From contig NZ_JABAIJ010000001.1 of assembly GCF_012641435.1 (NCBI RefSeq), positions 1,488,001-1,552,000 on the forward strand: a DNA stretch of 64,000 bases, written 5' to 3'. Under the pieces are notes generated by a model. The model was not told the origin of the DNA. It did no database searches and saw only the letters and a list, made by a program, of their open reading frames with translations. Every line of letters begins with the position of its first letter. Within the stretch, counting starts at the first letter, position 1. Shown here one piece after another: positions 51,238 to 60,955 of this stretch. A program made the translations under genes and the position numbers. Origin of the DNA: Rhizobium sp. P38BS-XIX. Lineage in GTDB: Bacteria; Pseudomonadota; Alphaproteobacteria; Rhizobiales; Rhizobiaceae.

Positions 51238-53226
51238 CTACTTCCCCGCAGCGCTCTTGACGCGGCCCGACAGCACGCCAAAGCCATCGATGATCGCTTC
51301 CTGGTTCTCCAGTCGCACGGCTTCCAGCTGCACTTCCTGCAATGCGCGCATCAATTGGTCGATTGCCTCGCCATCGCCATCTTCCGTAGCTTCGGCGATC
51401 GCTCCCTCAAGCTCGATCTTATGCCAGCGCAACGCCTTCGATCGCTTATGGAGCGCCAGCGCCTGGCGATATCCTTCCCGCGCGTCTTCCATCGCGGCCT
51501 CCTCGGTGGCCGTCCAGAGTCGTGCATTGCGAACCTGCTGATCGAGACCTTTCAAAAGGGCACCGAAGCCCTGTTCCTCCAGCTGCTCCACCAGCCGCTC
51601 GCGGGTGAGCTGCGGACCGACCATGGCCGCGGCGATACCAAGAACCGCCGACCACAGACGCTGCAACTCGCGGCTGTCGTAGTCGATCGCGGCAATCTCG
51701 TCATATTCGTCCTGCAGCAGCAAAGGATGGTTCACGATCGTCAAGGCCAGCACGCTTTCGCGAAGGCTTGGAATATCCTGATGTCCCTTGATCATTGCCG
51801 AGCGCATCAGGCGATCGGAGGCCGTCGTGCTCGCTGCGGCCCGGTCGCGCCCTTGGCCGCCGCGCCCACCAAAGGAGCGGCCATTGCCATCACGGGAAAA
51901 GCCGCGCGCCTGCTGGTTGCCGCCCCGTTGGAACTGCGGCTGGAAAAGACCGTTGAGCCGCTCGCGCATGCTCTGCTGGTAATGCCGGCGAACATCTTCG
52001 TCGACGATGACCGATACGATGCGGCGCAGCCGCGCTTCGAGTTCGGCTCGCGCCTCGGGCGTTTCGAACGTGCCGCTGCCAGCCTCTCTCGCCCATATGA
52101 GATCAGCCAGGGGACGTGCTTGCGCCAGAACCTTGTCGAAGGGCGCGCGGCCATCCTGGCGCACGAGATCGTCCGGATCCTTCCCATCGGGCAGAAGCGC
52201 GAAACGGACGGTACGGCCGGGTTTGATATGCGGTAACGCCAGGTCGGCGGCACGATTGGCGGCGCGAATACCCGCGCCATCGCCATCGAAGCACAGCACG
52301 GGCTCCGGCGTCATCTTCCACAGAAGATCCAGCTGATTTTCAGTCAGCGCCGTGCCAAGCGGCGCAACGGCATTCTCGACGCCGGCCTGGTTCAAGGCGA
52401 TGACGTCCATGTAGCCTTCAACGGCAATGATCGTGCCGGCGCCATCCGGCCCTTGCGAAGCGCGCCGGGCGCGAGTGAAATTGTAGAGCACGTTACCCTT
52501 GTGAAAGAGCTCCGTTTCATTGGAATTAAGGTACTTCGCCGGCGCATCCGGCGACATCGCCCGGCCACCGAAGGCGATGACCTTTTCCCGCGAGGAGAGG
52601 ATAGGAAACATGATGCGGTCGCGGAAGCGATCATAGGAGACCGGCACGTTCTCGTGCACGACGAGGCCGCACGCCTCGATCTGTTCCTTCAGCACGCCTT
52701 TGCCGGCCAGATGTTCTTTCAACGCGTTACGGCTGTCGGGCGAATAACCAAGTCGAAACGTCTCGATGGTGCGGCCGGTCAGCCCGCGATCACGCAGATA
52801 GGCACGAGCGCGAGCGCCATTCGCAGTCTGTAGCTGATCCTGAAAGAACTGAGTCGCCATCTCCATGACGTCAAGCAGCGACGTGCGCTCTTTTTCCCGC
52901 TTCGCCTCCATCGGGTCGGCGACGGGCATGGGAACGCCAGCCATATCGGCGATCTGCTGCACCGCCTCCGGAAAGCTCAAGCCCTCAAGCTCGGTCAAAA
53001 AGCGGAAATGGTCGCCCGTGACGCCGCAGCCGAAGCAATGATACCGCCCCTTGCGGTCCTCGCAGTGAAAGCTCGGCGACTTCTCACCGTGGAACGGGCA
53101 GCAGGCCCAATAATCGCCCCGCGGTATATTGGTCTTGCGCCGATCCCACGTCACACGACGACCGATCACGTCTGAAATCAGAACGCGGTCGCGAATCTCG
53201 TCGAGAAACGTATTGGAAAATCGCAT
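51238..53226 (-). CDS. dnaG: DNA primase
   Basis: A 662-residue primase from an ATG with GAGG upstream. The N-terminal zinc finger has C43-P-F-H46 and C64-F-G-C67 (CPFHGEKSPSFHCEDRKGRY). The catalytic toprim core includes AFGGRAMS and TIIAVEGYMDVIALNQAGVE, with the acidic DGDGAG segment. The C-terminal part is a helical DnaB-binding domain, and residues near 430 are Gly/Arg-rich (FSRDGNGRSFGGRGGQGRDR). It lays RNA primers for lagging-strand synthesis. In many bacteria it is next to rpoD; here recQ, kbl and tdh lie between. Confidence 0.95.
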   Translation of the reverse strand: MRFSNTFLDEIRDRVLISDVIGRRVTWDRRKTNIPRGDYWACCPFHGEKSPSFHCEDRKGRYHCFGCGVTGDHFRFLTELEGLSFPEAVQQIADMAGVPMPVADPMEAKREKERTSLLDVMEMATQFFQDQLQTANGARARAYLRDRGLTGRTIETFRLGYSPDSRNALKEHLAGKGVLKEQIEACGLVVHENVPVSYDRFRDRIMFPILSSREKVIAFGGRAMSPDAPAKYLNSNETELFHKGNVLYNFTRARRASQGPDGAGTIIAVEGYMDVIALNQAGVENAVAPLGTALTENQLDLLWKMTPEPVLCFDGDGAGIRAANRAADLALPHIKPGRTVRFALLPDGKDPDDLVRQDGRAPFDKVLAQARPLADLIWAREAGSGTFETPEARAELEARLRRIVSVIVDEDVRRHYQQSMRERLNGLFQPQFQRGGNQQARGFSRDGNGRSFGGRGGQGRDRAAASTTASDRLMRSAMIKGHQDIPSLRESVLALTIVNHPLLLQDEYDEIAAIDYDSRELQRLWSAVLGIAAAMVGPQLTRERLVEQLEEQGFGALLKGLDQQVRNARLWTATEEAAMEDAREGYRQALALHKRSKALRWHKIELEGAIAEATEDGDGEAIDQLMRALQEVQLEAVRLENQEAIIDGFGVLSGRVKSAAGK

Positions 53227-53796
53227 GGCTACCTCTGGCTCACTCCATATAAACAGGAATGGCGCGCATTGCCACGACGACCGAACAGGCGCGCACGCTA
53301 TTCACAGGCCTTTGTCCGTCGATTGCAATTCGCCGGCTTCAATCACAACTCCGTGAATATGTCTAAGAAATGAACGCCTCCTTTTCGGCTTTCGGCGGCC
53401 TTCCAACCGAAAGCAAGGATAGGCCTTTCGCTGCGGTGCACGCGCAGAACTGACGCCTCGATCGCATGTAAATAACCAAAGCGTGAGCGGAAAATGCATC
53501 AGAAGCAAAGGCTTGCAGATGGTCCAAGTTATTGGTGACCGCAAACTTTAATCGGACCATCGGTGTCGGGCATAAGAACATCCGTAAGGCGCTGCTCTGT
53601 CTAGTGGCGCATTTGCGGCATAGTTTGTAAGCCAAACATTATTTTTTTGTAATTTGATTGTTGATGTGCAGCGCAATAGCTTTGTCCTCACGGGGCGAGA
53701 CAAGCCGGCGAAGAAAAATACTTCGCGACGCGACATGCCGAGACGCCCCGACGAACGGGAAGCCACAAGGTACGGGCTTTCAGTTTAGGAGAGGAA
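53227..53796. other. Region upstream of a small exported-protein gene, no supported gene
   Basis: About 570 bases. Minus-strand frames of 80-90 codons occur but have Cys/Arg-rich sequence, no good ribosome site, and overlap one another, so they are not accepted. The last 150 bases become AT-rich (a T-run near 53645) and should contain the promoter for the gene at 53797. The dnaG promoter is at the other end. Confidence 0.45.
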
Positions 53797-54030
53797 ATGC
53801 GCATTCTGATCGTACCCCTGGCCGCAGCGGCTATGTTTGCCACAGCAAATTACAGCTCTGCGACGGCGGCCAAAGGAAGTGACGAGATGAATGTTCTTTA
53901 CGCTGGCGCAGGTTATCAGCTGCCAGCGGATATCAAAGTCCCTGCTCTTACCGCAGGTGTAAAGATTCAGATGTCCGAACTGCCGTCGCAAGCGTTGGCC
54001 TTGCCCCGTGAAGTCAGGATCCTCAGATAA
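53797..54030 (+). CDS. Small exported protein with twin hairpins behind it
   Basis: A 77-residue protein with GGAGAGGAA directly before the ATG. MRILIVPLAAAAMFATANYS reads as a signal peptide (cut near ATA). The mature part NVLYAGAGYQLPADIKVPAL, then ALPREVRILR, is small, with no Cys or motif. Two strong hairpins follow within 160 bases, suggesting a well-ended, possibly abundant transcript. It has no recognised family. Periplasmic location is inferred. Confidence 0.65.
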   Translation: MRILIVPLAAAAMFATANYSSATAAKGSDEMNVLYAGAGYQLPADIKVPALTAGVKIQMSELPSQALALPREVRILR

Positions 54031-54041
54031 GTTCAGCAGAT

Positions 54042-54088
54042 ACTCAGGTGGGGCACCATCCCTACCCCCGGCGCCGCCCCACCTGAGT
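54042..54088 (+). terminator. Perfect 13-base hairpin downstream of the small exported gene
   Basis: ACTCAGGTGGGGC (54042-54054) pairs with GCCCCACCTGAGT (54076-54088) over 13 bases with a 21-base C-rich loop, eleven bases after the stop codon. Only a short T-stretch (TTT) follows. It could be a terminator, an mRNA stability element or a binding site; GC content is very high. Confidence 0.6.
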
Positions 54089-54152
54089 GCCTTTGCAAAA
54101 GACGTTTGATTTTTGGGCCCCACCCTGCGTCATCAAACGCCTGCAAAGCGCA

Positions 54153-54195
54153 AGAAGGCAGGAGCTCCCCCAGCTCCTGCCTTCTCTAATTTTAC
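54153..54195 (+). terminator. Strong intrinsic terminator
   Basis: AGAAGGCAGGAGCT (54153-54166) pairs perfectly with AGCTCCTGCCTTCT (54172-54185) over 14 bases with a five-base loop, then CTAATTTTAC. It ends transcription from the small exported-protein gene and shields the next gene's promoter. Confidence 0.8.
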
Positions 54196-54365
54196 GACAC
54201 CGAACAGCACGAAAATCCTCAGCAGGCGGCTTAAGTCCGCCACGCCGGTATTTTAACGTGTATGATGCAATGTATATTTCATAATATCGCAAGATATGTC
54301 ATCTTGAGCGCCATCATATTCATCAGATAATTCAGAATTTTACCTAGTTCATCGGAGACGGCGAC

Positions 54366-55274
54366 ATGTCTTTATCCGCGCAGGAACTTGCTAAAGATCT
54401 CGATTTTTTCGCAGAAATTCTCGGTTATACACGAGAAATGGTGTCAACTTATGATGAAAACCAGCAGGTCTGCTCGGTATTTGCTTCGCAACAGCGTTGG
54501 CTGATGGCGCTTGCCGGCTTTGGTCTCTATTACGGCGGAGTGGATGGCGAACCGCCGGGCATTCATGCCAATCGATTCGCGAGCTACGTGGTCGACCATG
54601 AGATTGCCAGTCACAATACGGCGCTGAGCTTTCTTCACGAGATGCTGGCGGATGGTTTTCTGCGGTATTTGCCGATCGCGCCGGATCGCCGGGCAAGACC
54701 GATGGAGCCGACGGAGGAAGCCATTCTGTATATGACAAAATGGCTCGGCATCCATCTTGCGGTTCTGGACAGGCTGGACGGCGGCAAACGCAGCCTGCTG
54801 CTGGCGAGACGACCCGAGATCGTTGCTACGCTGCAGCCTGCAATCTCAGCCGCCATCATCAACAGCCATGATCTCCGTGAGCCGGGAGACACGTTCGACC
54901 TGTTCACGTCAGCCAATTCCGGCGGCGTAATCATGGATTACCTGATCTCCCGCGTCGGGCTTTACGATTCGACCACACACCGCGCGATCGTCGGGCGCAT
55001 CGCCTTCACGGACATCTGTCACCGCTTTCTCATTTCCAGAACGCATGCAAAGCGGCTCATGCATAAAGCAGCCGCAATGCAAAGCATCGGGTGGACGGGC
55101 TCCCCCGGTAGAAGCCAACTTTGGCTGTCTTGCGGCTTCCTTCAGGAGTACCGAAACTTTCAGGCCGAAAAATTCGCCCTTATAGAAGCCGCCTGGAAAA
55201 ACGCGTTCGGACCTCTGCAGATCCGCCCAACGAAGCAGAAGCAGAGTTTTACTTCAGCAATTCCTTCAAGATAG
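54366..55274 (+). CDS. Uncharacterised protein with a possible winged helix
   Basis: A 302-residue protein starting MSLSAQELAKDLDFFAEILG, after an AT-rich upstream. A late segment FTDICHRFLISRTHAKRLMH looks like the helix-turn-helix of MarR/GntR-like regulators (LARRFxxSRTHVRKLL form), followed by GWTGSPGRSQLWLS as a possible wing. The first two thirds are helical with no motif I know. It may therefore be a transcription regulator of unknown effector. Its last 26 bases overlap the end of the yqeY gene on the other strand. No relation to neighbours is evident. Confidence 0.65.
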   Translation: MSLSAQELAKDLDFFAEILGYTREMVSTYDENQQVCSVFASQQRWLMALAGFGLYYGGVDGEPPGIHANRFASYVVDHEIASHNTALSFLHEMLADGFLRYLPIAPDRRARPMEPTEEAILYMTKWLGIHLAVLDRLDGGKRSLLLARRPEIVATLQPAISAAIINSHDLREPGDTFDLFTSANSGGVIMDYLISRVGLYDSTTHRAIVGRIAFTDICHRFLISRTHAKRLMHKAAAMQSIGWTGSPGRSQLWLSCGFLQEYRNFQAEKFALIEAAWKNAFGPLQIRPTKQKQSFTSAIPSR

Positions 55275-55701
55275 CCGAGGCCTTGGCGAAATCCATCTGA
55301 CCGGCATAGCGCTCGCGCAGCGCAGCGACGCACTTGCCCATATCCTTCAGGCCCTGCGCGCCGAGCTCGGCAACGACGGCAACGCAGATCTCGCGCACCT
55401 TCTCTTCGGAAAGCTGCTCGGGCATGAAGCCCTGGATGACCGCGATTTCCTCGCGCTCCTTATCGGCGAGCTCCGGGCGGCCGCCTTCGATATAGATCTT
55501 TATCGATTCTTCGCGCTGCTTGATCATCTTGGCGAGCAGCTGCAGGATTTCGTCTTCGCTTGCCTGCTCCTTGCCGAGACCGCGATTGGCGATATCCTTG
55601 TCCTTGATGGCGGCAAGGATCAGGCGAACGGTCGAAAGCCTCGCGCTGTCCTTGGCCCTCATGGCGTCTTTCTGGGCGTTGGAAAGGGTTTCGCGGATCA
55701 T
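55249..55701 (-). CDS. yqeY: GatB/YqeY domain protein
   Basis: A 150-residue protein with AAGGAG upstream: MIRETLSNAQKDAMRAKDSA, TVRLILAAIKDKDIANRGLG, AKMIKQREESIKIYIEGGRP and FMPEQLSEEKVREICVAVVA. This is the complete YqeY family, similar to the tail domain of GatB, which binds tRNA in the Asp/Glu-tRNA amidotransferase. The free-standing form is of unsettled role, with a tRNA-linked one presumed. It is divergent from carA, as in other rhizobia, and converges on the gene at 54366 with a 26-base overlap. Confidence 0.92.
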   Translation of the reverse strand: MIRETLSNAQKDAMRAKDSARLSTVRLILAAIKDKDIANRGLGKEQASEDEILQLLAKMIKQREESIKIYIEGGRPELADKEREEIAVIQGFMPEQLSEEKVREICVAVVAELGAQGLKDMGKCVAALRERYAGQMDFAKASAILKELLK

Positions 55702-55993
55702 ATCTCTAAACTCCTTGAAGCAGGCCAGCGACGATCGCCCCGGCCACCTGTGTCATGTTGCTGTCTTCTAGACCAACAGGGTCGATCAATGCAATTGCGC
55801 CAGCAAGCCCGAATTCCTTGATAGGAAAGCAAAAGCGCGCATTGACCGGCTCGCCTTGTTTGGTTATGTCCATCACCTGCACATTAGATCGATAGGAAGA
55901 TCTCAAGCCGCGACGATGTCGCCGGCCGTACCTTGCTACAAACATGGCGGAACCGCTGGTCTCTTCAAGACCGCGCGCGACGCCGGAAACGGG
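55702..55993. other. Intergenic region between yqeY and carA, no gene
   Basis: About 290 bases holding the divergent promoters of yqeY and carA. An in-frame extension of carA into it is not supported, as the protein there does not resemble CarA. No leader motif recognised. Confidence 0.5.
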
Positions 55994-57208
55994 ATGACTA
56001 TGACCGCGACAGCCCCATGGACCACTGAAAAGCCGACTGCTCTTCTCGTTCTTGCCGATGGCACCGTCATCGAAGGCAAGGGTATCGGCGCGACCGGCAA
56101 GGTCCAGGCCGAAGTCTGCTTCAACACGGCATTGACGGGGTATGAAGAGATCCTGACGGATCCTTCCTATCTCGGACAGATCGTCACCTTCACCTTCCCG
56201 CATATCGGCAATGTCGGCACGAACGACGAAGATATCGAAGACCTGACGCCGGCTGCCCGCCACGGCGCGGTCGGCGTTATCTTCAAGGCCGACGTCACCG
56301 ATCCATCGAACTACCGCGCTGCCAAGCATCTGGACCAGTGGCTGAAGGCCCGCGGCATCATCGGCCTGAGCGGTATCGACACCCGCGCGCTGACAGCATG
56401 GATCCGCGAAAACGGCATGCCGAACGGCGTCATCGCCCATGACCCCAATGGCGTGTTCGATATCGAGCAGCTGAAGGCGGATGCCAAGGCCTGGAGCGGC
56501 CTTGAAGGTCTAGACCTCGCCAAGGTTGCCTCTTCCGGCCAGTCTTCGCAATGGTCGCAGACCCCTTGGGTTTGGAACGAAGGTTATGGCGAACTCGGCG
56601 CTGCCGACGCCAAGTACCACGTCGTCTGCCTGGACTACGGCGTCAAGCGCAACATTCTGCGCCTGTTTGCCGGCCTCGATTGCAAGGTCACCGTTCTCCC
56701 GGCAACCGCATCGACGGATGAAGTTCTCGGCCTGAACCCGGACGGCATCTTCCTGTCCAACGGCCCCGGCGATCCAGCTGCAACAGGCGAATATGCCGTC
56801 CCGGTCATCAAGGACCTGCTGAAGACGGAAATTCCGCTGTTCGGCATCTGCCTCGGCCACCAGATGCTTGGCCTCGCGCTCGGTGCCACGACCGCGAAGA
56901 TGCATCAGGGCCATCACGGCGCCAATCATCCGGTCAAGGATCACACGACTGGCAAAGTCGAAATCGTCTCGATGAACCACGGCTTCGCAGTCGACTCGAA
57001 GTCGCTGCCGGAAGGCGTTGAGGAGACTCATATTTCGCTGTTCGATGGCAGCAATTGCGGCCTGCGCGTCTCCGGCAAGCCTGTCTTCTCTGTCCAGCAC
57101 CACCCGGAAGCTTCTCCCGGCCCGCAGGACAGCCACTATCTCTTCCGCCGCTTCGTCAATCTGGTTCGCGAAAAGAAGGGCGAGCCGGCTCTGGCAGAAC
57201 GCGCCTGA
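55994..57208 (+). CDS. carA: Carbamoyl-phosphate synthase small subunit
   Basis: A 404-residue glutamine amidotransferase giving ammonia to CarB for arginine and pyrimidine synthesis. MTMTATAPWTTEKPTALLVL begins at 55994 with GGAAACGGG before it. The N-terminal domain has NTALTGYEEILTDPSY. The glutaminase domain holds FGICLGHQ with the nucleophile Cys at about 286, and the His-Glu pair in VQHHPEASPGP. KYHVVCLDYGVKRNILR begins that domain. Its partner carB is not in this window. A strong terminator follows 30 bases later. Confidence 0.95.
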   Translation: MTMTATAPWTTEKPTALLVLADGTVIEGKGIGATGKVQAEVCFNTALTGYEEILTDPSYLGQIVTFTFPHIGNVGTNDEDIEDLTPAARHGAVGVIFKADVTDPSNYRAAKHLDQWLKARGIIGLSGIDTRALTAWIRENGMPNGVIAHDPNGVFDIEQLKADAKAWSGLEGLDLAKVASSGQSSQWSQTPWVWNEGYGELGAADAKYHVVCLDYGVKRNILRLFAGLDCKVTVLPATASTDEVLGLNPDGIFLSNGPGDPAATGEYAVPVIKDLLKTEIPLFGICLGHQMLGLALGATTAKMHQGHHGANHPVKDHTTGKVEIVSMNHGFAVDSKSLPEGVEETHISLFDGSNCGLRVSGKPVFSVQHHPEASPGPQDSHYLFRRFVNLVREKKGEPALAERA

Positions 57209-57235
57209 TCACGACGAAAGCTTGATGACATGAAA

Positions 57236-57268
57236 AAAGCCCCGGATTGACAGCCAATCCGGGGCTTT
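57236..57268 (+). terminator. carA terminator
   Basis: AAAGCCCCGGATT (57236-57248) pairs with AATCCGGGGCTTT (57256-57268) over 13 bases with a seven-base loop, followed by CTCTTT. It lies between carA and the EVE gene and may end both convergent transcripts. Confidence 0.9.
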
Positions 57269-57325
57269 CTCTTTGCGCGTCAAATTGGGAGGTCTCTTCG
57301 CTATATCGGTTTGACGGCCCTGGCC

Positions 57326-57898
57326 TCAGGCCTGCAGGCGACGTTGCTTGACCACCTCAAGCTCGCTCATCAGAATTTCCTCGAGGAACTCAAAATCGGA
57401 CTGGCCGAACTCGATAAGGCCGAAGCGCAGCTTGTAGCCCCAATTCTTGTCCTGCGTGAAATCGAGCCAACCGAGAAGAGGACGAAGCGGTTGCTCTGGC
57501 GCATCAAGCCAATCCACATCCTTGCGGTACGCCTTCCCGCAGCCCATCTCCGCAAGATAAGGCTCGCCCTCGCGGACAAAGCCGATGGCCGTGAAGCTTT
57601 GAAAGCCGTCTCTTTCGCCCATTTTCACCGAGGGCGAGTAATAGACGATACCGTCACCCGGCTTGATGCGCTTCAAGGGCGCCCGCTTGCCGTGGTTTAC
57701 CTGCATGAACCCATGCTGGCGTCCAATACGCACATGTTCGGCACTTGCCACCGCCAACCAGTAAGACCGCTGCGCAGGCTGAGCCTGGCGCGACGAGGAA
57801 TTGGCATGCGGGAACAGACGCACCGTTGTGCCTTGGCGGATGGAGTCTTCCCGCGGAAAAAGCGCGGCATCATTACGATCGCTAGCTTCGAATGTCAT
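57326..57898 (-). CDS. EVE domain protein
   Basis: A 190-residue protein from [20 protein letters not shown] (57898; GGGAG upstream). The EVE core is [28 protein letters not shown]-like text as [20 protein letters not shown], and [15 protein letters not shown] domains are PUA-related and bind modified bases in DNA or RNA; bacterial ones occur in core and in defence settings. The first 45 residues are not part of the domain. It converges on carA. There are no defence genes next to it, so a housekeeping or repair role is as likely. Confidence 0.82.
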   Translation of the reverse strand: MTFEASDRNDAALFPREDSIRQGTTVRLFPHANSSSRQAQPAQRSYWLAVASAEHVRIGRQHGFMQVNHGKRAPLKRIKPGDGIVYYSPSVKMGERDGFQSFTAIGFVREGEPYLAEMGCGKAYRKDVDWLDAPEQPLRPLLGWLDFTQDKNWGYKLRFGLIEFGQSDFEFLEEILMSELEVVKQRRLQA

Positions 57899-57992
57899 GG
57901 TCGTCTCCCGTCGTTGGTATGAGAGGACTATAGACGACCATGCTGTCAATTTTTGTCAGCATGCTGAGGGGTTGGCATCGGAAAATGCGCCC

Positions 57993-59390
57993 TCAGACAG
58001 CAGCCTTTTCAGAGCGCACGAGAATGTAGAATCGTGCGCACAACATCGCCGCGGCGGAGGCAAGGCCGAGCAGAAAGCCGAACCAGATTCCGATGCCGCC
58101 AAAGCCGAGCGGGAATGCCAACAGCCAGGCCAGGAAGAAGCCGATCGGCCAATAGGCAATCAACGCCATGATCATCGGCACGCGTGCATCCTTGAGCCCG
58201 CGCAGCAGGCCGCTGGCAATCGACTGCAGACCGTCGACGAGCTGGAACAGGCCGGCCACGACAATCAACGGTGCCGCATAGGCAAGCACCTGCGGCGCCT
58301 CGGCCGAATGCACGTCGAGGAACCAGCTGCCCAGCCAGGACGGCGCCGTTGCAAACAGAATGCTGCCGCAAAGGGCAATGCAGCTCGAGACGACGAGAAC
58401 CACGATGGCCGCGCGCCTCAGGCCGAGATGATCGCCCTGCCCGTGGGCGACGCCGACGCGGACGGTCGCCGCCTGGCTCAGACCCAGCGGAATCATGAAC
58501 GCGATCGACGCCCATTGCAGCGCAATGCCATGAGCAGCAAGCTCGATCGTGCCGATCTGCCCCATCAACAACGAAGCTGCGGTGAAAAGGCTGACCTCCG
58601 CGAGAACCGTGACACTGATCGGAAAGCCCAATCGAACCACATCCCAAAGGGCACTCCAATCAGGGCGCCAGAAACGGACGAAAATCTCGTAGCGCCGCGT
58701 GTCCTGATGCGCCTGCACATAACCGACGATGAAGAAGAAGCCGGCAGTCTGCACCGCAACGGAGACGATGGCGGCGCCATGCAGGCCCATCACCGGCAGA
58801 CCGAAATGGCCAAGCACCAGAATGTAGGCAAGCACCGCATTCATCACCAGCATCGCAATGGTGACCTTGAGAATAATCCCGGCACGGCCAATGGCGCTGA
58901 CCAATGCGCGGATGACGTTGTAGAGCAGCCCCGGCAGCAGCGCGAAGTGACCGATATCGATGTAGCCGCTGGCGAGCTTGGCAACATCAGGTTTCTGCCC
59001 GGCTGCAAGCAGGATCTCCTCGGAATAGAAGAATGCGGGCTGCGCGATCAGCCAGTAGGCTGTCACAACCCAAAGGCCCATGCGCAGCGCACGGCGCACC
59101 GATGTCACGTCACCCTTGCCATAGGCCTGGGCAACGAGCGGCACGACGGCGATGGAAAAGCCCGAGCCGAAAATGAGAATCGTAAAGAGGAACTGCGCGG
59201 ATAGCACCATCGCGGCAAGCTGCTCGGCGCCCAGCCGCCCGACGATCATCACGTCGGTCGTGTTGATGCCGAGCTGCGCCAACTGCGCACCGATCAGCGG
59301 TATGCCGAGCGCAAGGGTTGCACGGATATGTGCAGCCCACGAATTGTTGTTGTCATGAGCGTTGGGACGCGCAGCTACCGGCATATCCAT
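57993..59390 (-). CDS. norM: MATE family multidrug efflux pump (NorM-like)
   Basis: A 465-residue protein with 12 spans in two halves. NorM-family text includes TLALGIPLIGAQLAQLGINT, VMIVGRLGAEQLAAMVLSAQ, VPLVAQAYGKGDVTSVRRAL, and in the second half ALQWASIAFMIPLGLSQAAT with VGVAHGQGDHLGLRRAA. It is expected to export cationic drugs with Na+ or H+. It is a stand-alone gene behind the EVE gene and is followed upstream by a second efflux gene (Tet-like). The symbol is a family label. Confidence 0.9.
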   Translation of the reverse strand: MDMPVAARPNAHDNNNSWAAHIRATLALGIPLIGAQLAQLGINTTDVMIVGRLGAEQLAAMVLSAQFLFTILIFGSGFSIAVVPLVAQAYGKGDVTSVRRALRMGLWVVTAYWLIAQPAFFYSEEILLAAGQKPDVAKLASGYIDIGHFALLPGLLYNVIRALVSAIGRAGIILKVTIAMLVMNAVLAYILVLGHFGLPVMGLHGAAIVSVAVQTAGFFFIVGYVQAHQDTRRYEIFVRFWRPDWSALWDVVRLGFPISVTVLAEVSLFTAASLLMGQIGTIELAAHGIALQWASIAFMIPLGLSQAATVRVGVAHGQGDHLGLRRAAIVVLVVSSCIALCGSILFATAPSWLGSWFLDVHSAEAPQVLAYAAPLIVVAGLFQLVDGLQSIASGLLRGLKDARVPMIMALIAYWPIGFFLAWLLAFPLGFGGIGIWFGFLLGLASAAAMLCARFYILVRSEKAAV

Positions 59391-59538
59391 GATGAAAACT
59401 CGATTTTTATAGTCGCGCAGGCCACCCTACCCAAGGGTGCGCGAGCCCGCCGCATTAACGCAACTTAGCTTAAAAAGCCAGCAGACAAGTCCATTGTGCT
59501 AAAGAATTCATCAGGACATCAAAATAACTGATGAATTT

Positions 59539-60795
59539 TTAGGCCGCTTCGCCCGCCTGCGACTGACCGACCACACTAGGTTCGCTTTTGCGGACCTTCG
59601 TCAGAAGCACGACAAAAGCCACCACCGTCAGGATTGCGCCCATGATGAACGGCGCGCCGGCAAAGACGACAGGCGCGGTCGGCGTCGTGTAATATTGAAA
59701 CAGATAAGGGAAGAGCACCGGCCCGATGATGGCGGTGATGCTCGTCAGACTGCCAAGCGCGCCCTGCAATTCGCCCTGCGCCGATGGCGGCACCTTGCTC
59801 GCCGCGATCGACCTCAGCGGCGCATCGACAATGTTTTCGATGACAGTGACGACGACGACCACATAGACCATCCATCCCTGCCATGCGAAGGCATAGCCCG
59901 TGAGGCCGAGGCAGGAGAAACCAAGGCCAAGCAGCGCCGTCTTCCATTCGCCAAGCACCGGCACCAGCCGCGGCAGGATCAGGCCCATGACGATGGCGGC
60001 ACCGATTCCATAGACGCCGAGGGAGAAGCCGATCTGCCCTTCGCTCCAATTATAGCGATAGGAGGTCACGAAGGACCAGACGGCCGGATAGACACCGTGC
60101 GCCAGCCAGTTCAGGAACATGACGACGCAAATCCAGCCGACACCCTGGTAACGCCGTATCTGACGCAGCGCACCGAACGGATTGGCACGGCCGATTTCAA
60201 AGGGACGGCGATTCTTTTCCTCCAACGTTTCCGGCAGCAGGAAATAGGCGCCCACAAAATTCAGGAAGGCCAATGCCGCCGCGCCGTAGAACGGCACACG
60301 CGGCCCGAATTCGCCAAGGAAGCCGCCAATGACTGGGCCAAGCACAAAGCCGACGCCGAAAGCCATGCCGATCAGGCCGAAATTCTTCGCGCGATTCTCG
60401 TCGTTGCTGATATCGGCGATATAGGCCGAGCAGGTCGAAAAACTCGCGCCGCTGATGCCTGCGAGAATCCGGCCGACGAACAGCATCCAATAGGAGCCGG
60501 CGATGGCGCAGATGAAATTGTCGATCGCAAAGGTCAGCACCGATGCGAGCAGCAGCGGACGTCGGCCGTATCGATCACTCAGATTGCCGATCAGCGGCGA
60601 GAACAGGAACTGCATGGCGGCATAGGCGAGCAGCAGCCACCCACCTTCCGTGGCAGCAGCGCTCACCGAGGCACCGGTCAGCTCCTCCAGATATTTGGGC
60701 AGCACCGGCATGATGATCGCAATGCCCATCACGTCGAGGAAGAGAATGAGGAAGACGAGGAACAAGCCCCGACGTGCGAATTTCTGGTCGATCAT
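59539..60795 (-). CDS. Tet(A)-like MFS drug efflux transporter
   Basis: A 418-residue MFS protein. The loop-2 motif is [20 protein letters not shown], and the opening [20 protein letters not shown] and [20 protein letters not shown] are as in tetracycline exporters. [20 protein letters not shown] is the antiporter motif in TM5. There are twelve spans. It probably exports drugs by proton antiport, yet many chromosomal members of this group do not give tetracycline resistance. No TetR-type repressor is beside it; a LysR gene lies 70 bases upstream. Confidence 0.87.
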   Translation of the reverse strand: MIDQKFARRGLFLVFLILFLDVMGIAIIMPVLPKYLEELTGASVSAAATEGGWLLLAYAAMQFLFSPLIGNLSDRYGRRPLLLASVLTFAIDNFICAIAGSYWMLFVGRILAGISGASFSTCSAYIADISNDENRAKNFGLIGMAFGVGFVLGPVIGGFLGEFGPRVPFYGAAALAFLNFVGAYFLLPETLEEKNRRPFEIGRANPFGALRQIRRYQGVGWICVVMFLNWLAHGVYPAVWSFVTSYRYNWSEGQIGFSLGVYGIGAAIVMGLILPRLVPVLGEWKTALLGLGFSCLGLTGYAFAWQGWMVYVVVVVTVIENIVDAPLRSIAASKVPPSAQGELQGALGSLTSITAIIGPVLFPYLFQYYTTPTAPVVFAGAPFIMGAILTVVAFVVLLTKVRKSEPSVVGQSQAGEAA

Positions 60796-60955
60796 GGAGT
60801 TGCCTTATGAGGGCTCCGTCTCCATGAAAGAGACAGAACGTGAACGGAAAACCGGAACGTTCCCCATAGCGAAAGATTTTCGCAGAAACAATCCGTGAAC
60901 GCTTCAATCTTATTGATTTATGGACCGCTTTTTTTGATCTTTAAGCCCCGGGCGT

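Noticed and set aside
50773..52236. Long plus-strand frames opposite recQ and dnaG
   Set aside because: Arg/Ser-rich sequence with no motif; both opposite genes are complete core genes.
53302..53635. Minus-strand frames of 80-90 codons upstream of the small exported gene
   Set aside because: Overlapping frames with Cys/Arg-rich random-like sequence and no ribosome site.
55856..55993. Upstream extension of carA by 46 codons
   Set aside because: The extension does not resemble CarA N-termini, while the start at 55994 has a ribosome site and the family's usual opening.
57801..59204. A 467-codon plus-strand frame opposite the MATE gene
   Set aside because: His/Arg/Glu-rich low-complexity antisense product; the MATE protein is complete on the other strand.
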